A stretch of 64,000 nt of DNA from assembly GCF_009498275.1 (NCBI RefSeq), contig NZ_CP045643.1, positions 5,084,001 to 5,148,000 of the forward strand, given 5' to 3'. Below are positions 62,616 through 64,000 of the stretch, piece by piece. How positions within the stretch are numbered: the first letter of the stretch is position 1; every line of letters begins with the position of its first letter. Under the pieces are notes generated by a model that was not told where the DNA came from, ran no database searches, and worked only from the letters and a program-made list of their open reading frames with translations. The stretch comes from Streptomyces fagopyri (GTDB lineage Bacteria > Actinomycetota > Actinomycetes > Streptomycetales > Streptomycetaceae). A program made the position numbers and the translations under genes.

Positions 62616-62852
62616 ATGACGTCCATGGAGGAGCTCGGGGCGCGGGAGCGGGCGGTTCTCGCCCTGGAGCGGCGGGGATTCGCCGGGCCGGGGGCGAAGG
62701 AGCGGGCGATAAGGGAGCAGCTCGGGCTGGCGCCCGTGCGGTATTACCAGCTCCTGAACGCCCTTCTCGACGATCCGCGGGCGCTGGCCCACGATCCGAT
62801 CACGGTGAACCGGCTGCGCCGGATCAGGGCGGGGCGTCGCGAGGACCGCTGA
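62616..62852 (+). CDS. DUF3263 domain protein
   Basis: The 78-aa protein has a helix-turn-helix-like pattern: ERAVLALERRGFAGPGAKER, AIREQLGLAPVRYYQLLNAL, LDDPRALAHDPITVNRLRRI. This is the DUF3263 family, small and conserved in actinobacteria, predicted to bind DNA. The start is the ATG at 62616. The gene lies between the sugar-binding gene and otsB, as in related genomes from memory. Confidence 0.88.
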   Translation: MTSMEELGARERAVLALERRGFAGPGAKERAIREQLGLAPVRYYQLLNALLDDPRALAHDPITVNRLRRIRAGRREDR

Positions 62853-62907
62853 CCCGGGGGCGGAGGAAGTCCGGGTGGGTTCGGGGCGGCGCCGATAGGG
62901 TCGGCCC

Positions 62908-63783
62908 ATGGGCAGTCATGCGGAATTCCCGGAACACCCCGAGACCACGGACACCGTTCCGACACCGGCGACCACCGCGGGAGCGGAGGGGCTGCAGGCC
63001 ATCCTCGCGCGGCCCGCCCGCACCGTGATCGCACTCGACTTCGACGGAACCCTCGCCCCCATCGTCCCCGACCCCGAACAGGCCCGTGCCCACCCCGCCG
63101 CGGTCCCCGCCCTCGCGGCCCTCGCCCCGAAGGTCGCCTCCGTCGCGGTCGTCACCGGCCGGCCCGCCGGCGTCGCGGTGCGCCACGGCGGCTTCGCGGG
63201 CGTCCCGGGCCTCGACCACCTCGTCGTCCTCGGCCACTACGGCGCCGAACGCTGGGACGCCCGCACGGGCACCGTCAGCGCCCCCGCACCGCACCCGGGT
63301 GTGGCCTCCGTCCGCGCGGAGCTGCCGGGATTCCTCGACCGGATCGGGGTCTGGCAGGGCACGTGGATCGAGGAGAAGGGCCGCGCCCTCGCCGTCCACA
63401 CGCGCCGCGCCACGGACCCGCAGGCCGCCTTCGAGTCCCTGCGCGAACCCCTCGCCGACCTCGCCACCCGGCACGGCCTGATCGTCGAACCGGGCCGGAT
63501 GGTCCTGGAACTGCGCCCGCCGGGCATGGACAAGGGCGTCGCCCTCCTGGAGTACGTCCGCGAGGTCGGCGCCGAAGCCGTCCTCTACGCGGGCGACGAC
63601 CTCGGCGACCTCCCCGCCTTCGCGGCCGTCGACAAACTCCGCTCGGACGGCGTCCCGGGCCTGCTGGTGTGCAGCGGCAGCCCGGAGGTCACGGAACTCG
63701 CGGAACGCGCCGACCTGGTCGTGGACGGTCCGGCCGGAGTCGTCCACCTGCTGAGGTCGCTGGCCGGCCTGATGGACCGGTAG
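62908..63783 (+). CDS. otsB: Trehalose-6-phosphate phosphatase
   Basis: The 291-aa HAD-family phosphatase has motif I IALDFDGTLAPI (two catalytic Asp), motif II VVTGRP, motif III-type lysine in MDKGVAL and motif IV YAGDDLGDLPAF. It removes phosphate from trehalose-6-phosphate. It is convergent with otsA, the synthase gene, which it faces across 25 bp. Together they form the OtsAB trehalose pathway. Confidence 0.95.
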   Translation: MGSHAEFPEHPETTDTVPTPATTAGAEGLQAILARPARTVIALDFDGTLAPIVPDPEQARAHPAAVPALAALAPKVASVAVVTGRPAGVAVRHGGFAGVPGLDHLVVLGHYGAERWDARTGTVSAPAPHPGVASVRAELPGFLDRIGVWQGTWIEEKGRALAVHTRRATDPQAAFESLREPLADLATRHGLIVEPGRMVLELRPPGMDKGVALLEYVREVGAEAVLYAGDDLGDLPAFAAVDKLRSDGVPGLLVCSGSPEVTELAERADLVVDGPAGVVHLLRSLAGLMDR

Positions 63784-63808
63784 CCCGGCGGGCCGTGGTG
63801 CGACGGCC

Positions 63809-64000
63809 TCACGCCTCCAGCGCGCGCAGCTGCTCCAGGAACCACTGCGCCGGAGGCAGGGCCGTCGCCGCCGCGGCGAGCCGCTTCGTGCGCTCGGCCC
63901 GCTCACCGGCCGGCAGGGACAGGGCCTCGTGCAGCGCCCGCGCGGTGCCGACCACGTCGTACGGGTTCACCGCGACCGCGTCCTCGCCCAGCTCCTCGTA
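63809..64000 (-). CDS. otsA: Trehalose-6-phosphate synthase, C-terminal end only (cut by window)
   Basis: The minus-strand frame reads YEELGEDAVAVNPYDVVGTA, then RALHEALSLPAGERAERTKR and PAQWFLEQLRALEA, the usual end of OtsA (glycosyltransferase family 20), including the NPYD motif that follows the UDP-glucose site. Only the last 63 residues are inside the window. It is convergent with otsB. Confidence 0.88.
   Translation of the reverse strand, partial: YEELGEDAVAVNPYDVVGTARALHEALSLPAGERAERTKRLAAAATALPPAQWFLEQLRALEA

Overview
The window is high-GC chromosomal DNA of a Streptomyces or a very close relative. Codon third positions are almost all G or C and GTG starts are common. The housekeeping order phoU-phoR-phoP, carD-ispD-ispF-cysS-rlmB, msiK, cdgB, nagA-nagK and otsB-otsA is, from memory, the order of the SCO42xx region of Streptomyces coelicolor.

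Layout. 1-2.1 kb: debris of an integrated element (C-terminal tyrosine-integrase remnant, tiny ORFs) around a DUF4232 secreted protein and a bL12-CTD-like protein. 2.2-7.5 kb: minus-strand genes including a caspase-like protease translationally coupled to an EACC1-type protein, with two upstream unknown proteins (predicted effector/conflict operon). 7.9-12.2 kb: secreted proteins, two SDR enzymes, an AOC-barrel protein and a seven-cysteine 50-aa peptide. 12.4-16.1 kb: phosphate control (phoU diverging from phoR-phoP, with a PHO box). 16.8-26.1 kb: carD, isoprenoid genes ispD/ispF, cysS, rlmB, a DoxX-type membrane protein, a nucleotidyltransferase and msiK. A tRNA-Thr(UGU) sits at 26.4 kb.

26.5-39.2 kb is the most unusual part: a VMAP protein, a 1320-aa FxsT-type SAV_2336/NB-ARC/TPR protein, a trypsin-like protease with its Trypco2 partner, and two separate cassettes, each a short FxSxx-leader-like peptide gene followed at once by an HExxH-type (putative 2-oxoglutarate) peptide beta-hydroxylase. 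No radical-SAM FxsB or TIR-like FxsC gene is present. I read this as a RiPP-linked, NTPase-regulated conflict or signalling system in which hydroxylation replaces cyclophane formation.

39.4-54.3 kb: accessory metabolism (APH-type kinase, rhomboid-like protein, FAD oxidoreductases, a SoxR-box quinone oxidoreductase plus an efflux pump, a pentapeptide-repeat protein, an M1 metallopeptidase, TerD, ArfB, a decayed ECF41-type sigma gene, a flavin reductase). 54.7-64 kb: diguanylate cyclase CdgB, a sugar-binding membrane protein, a sugar kinase, the GlcNAc genes nagA-nagK with DasR-like operators facing an ABC sugar-binding lipoprotein, a DUF3263 protein, otsB, and the 3' end of otsA cut by the window edge.

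Many convergent pairs are separated by long perfect hairpins that probably act as two-way terminators. Start sites were chosen by eye from ribosome-binding sites, overlaps and family N-termini. No database search was possible.
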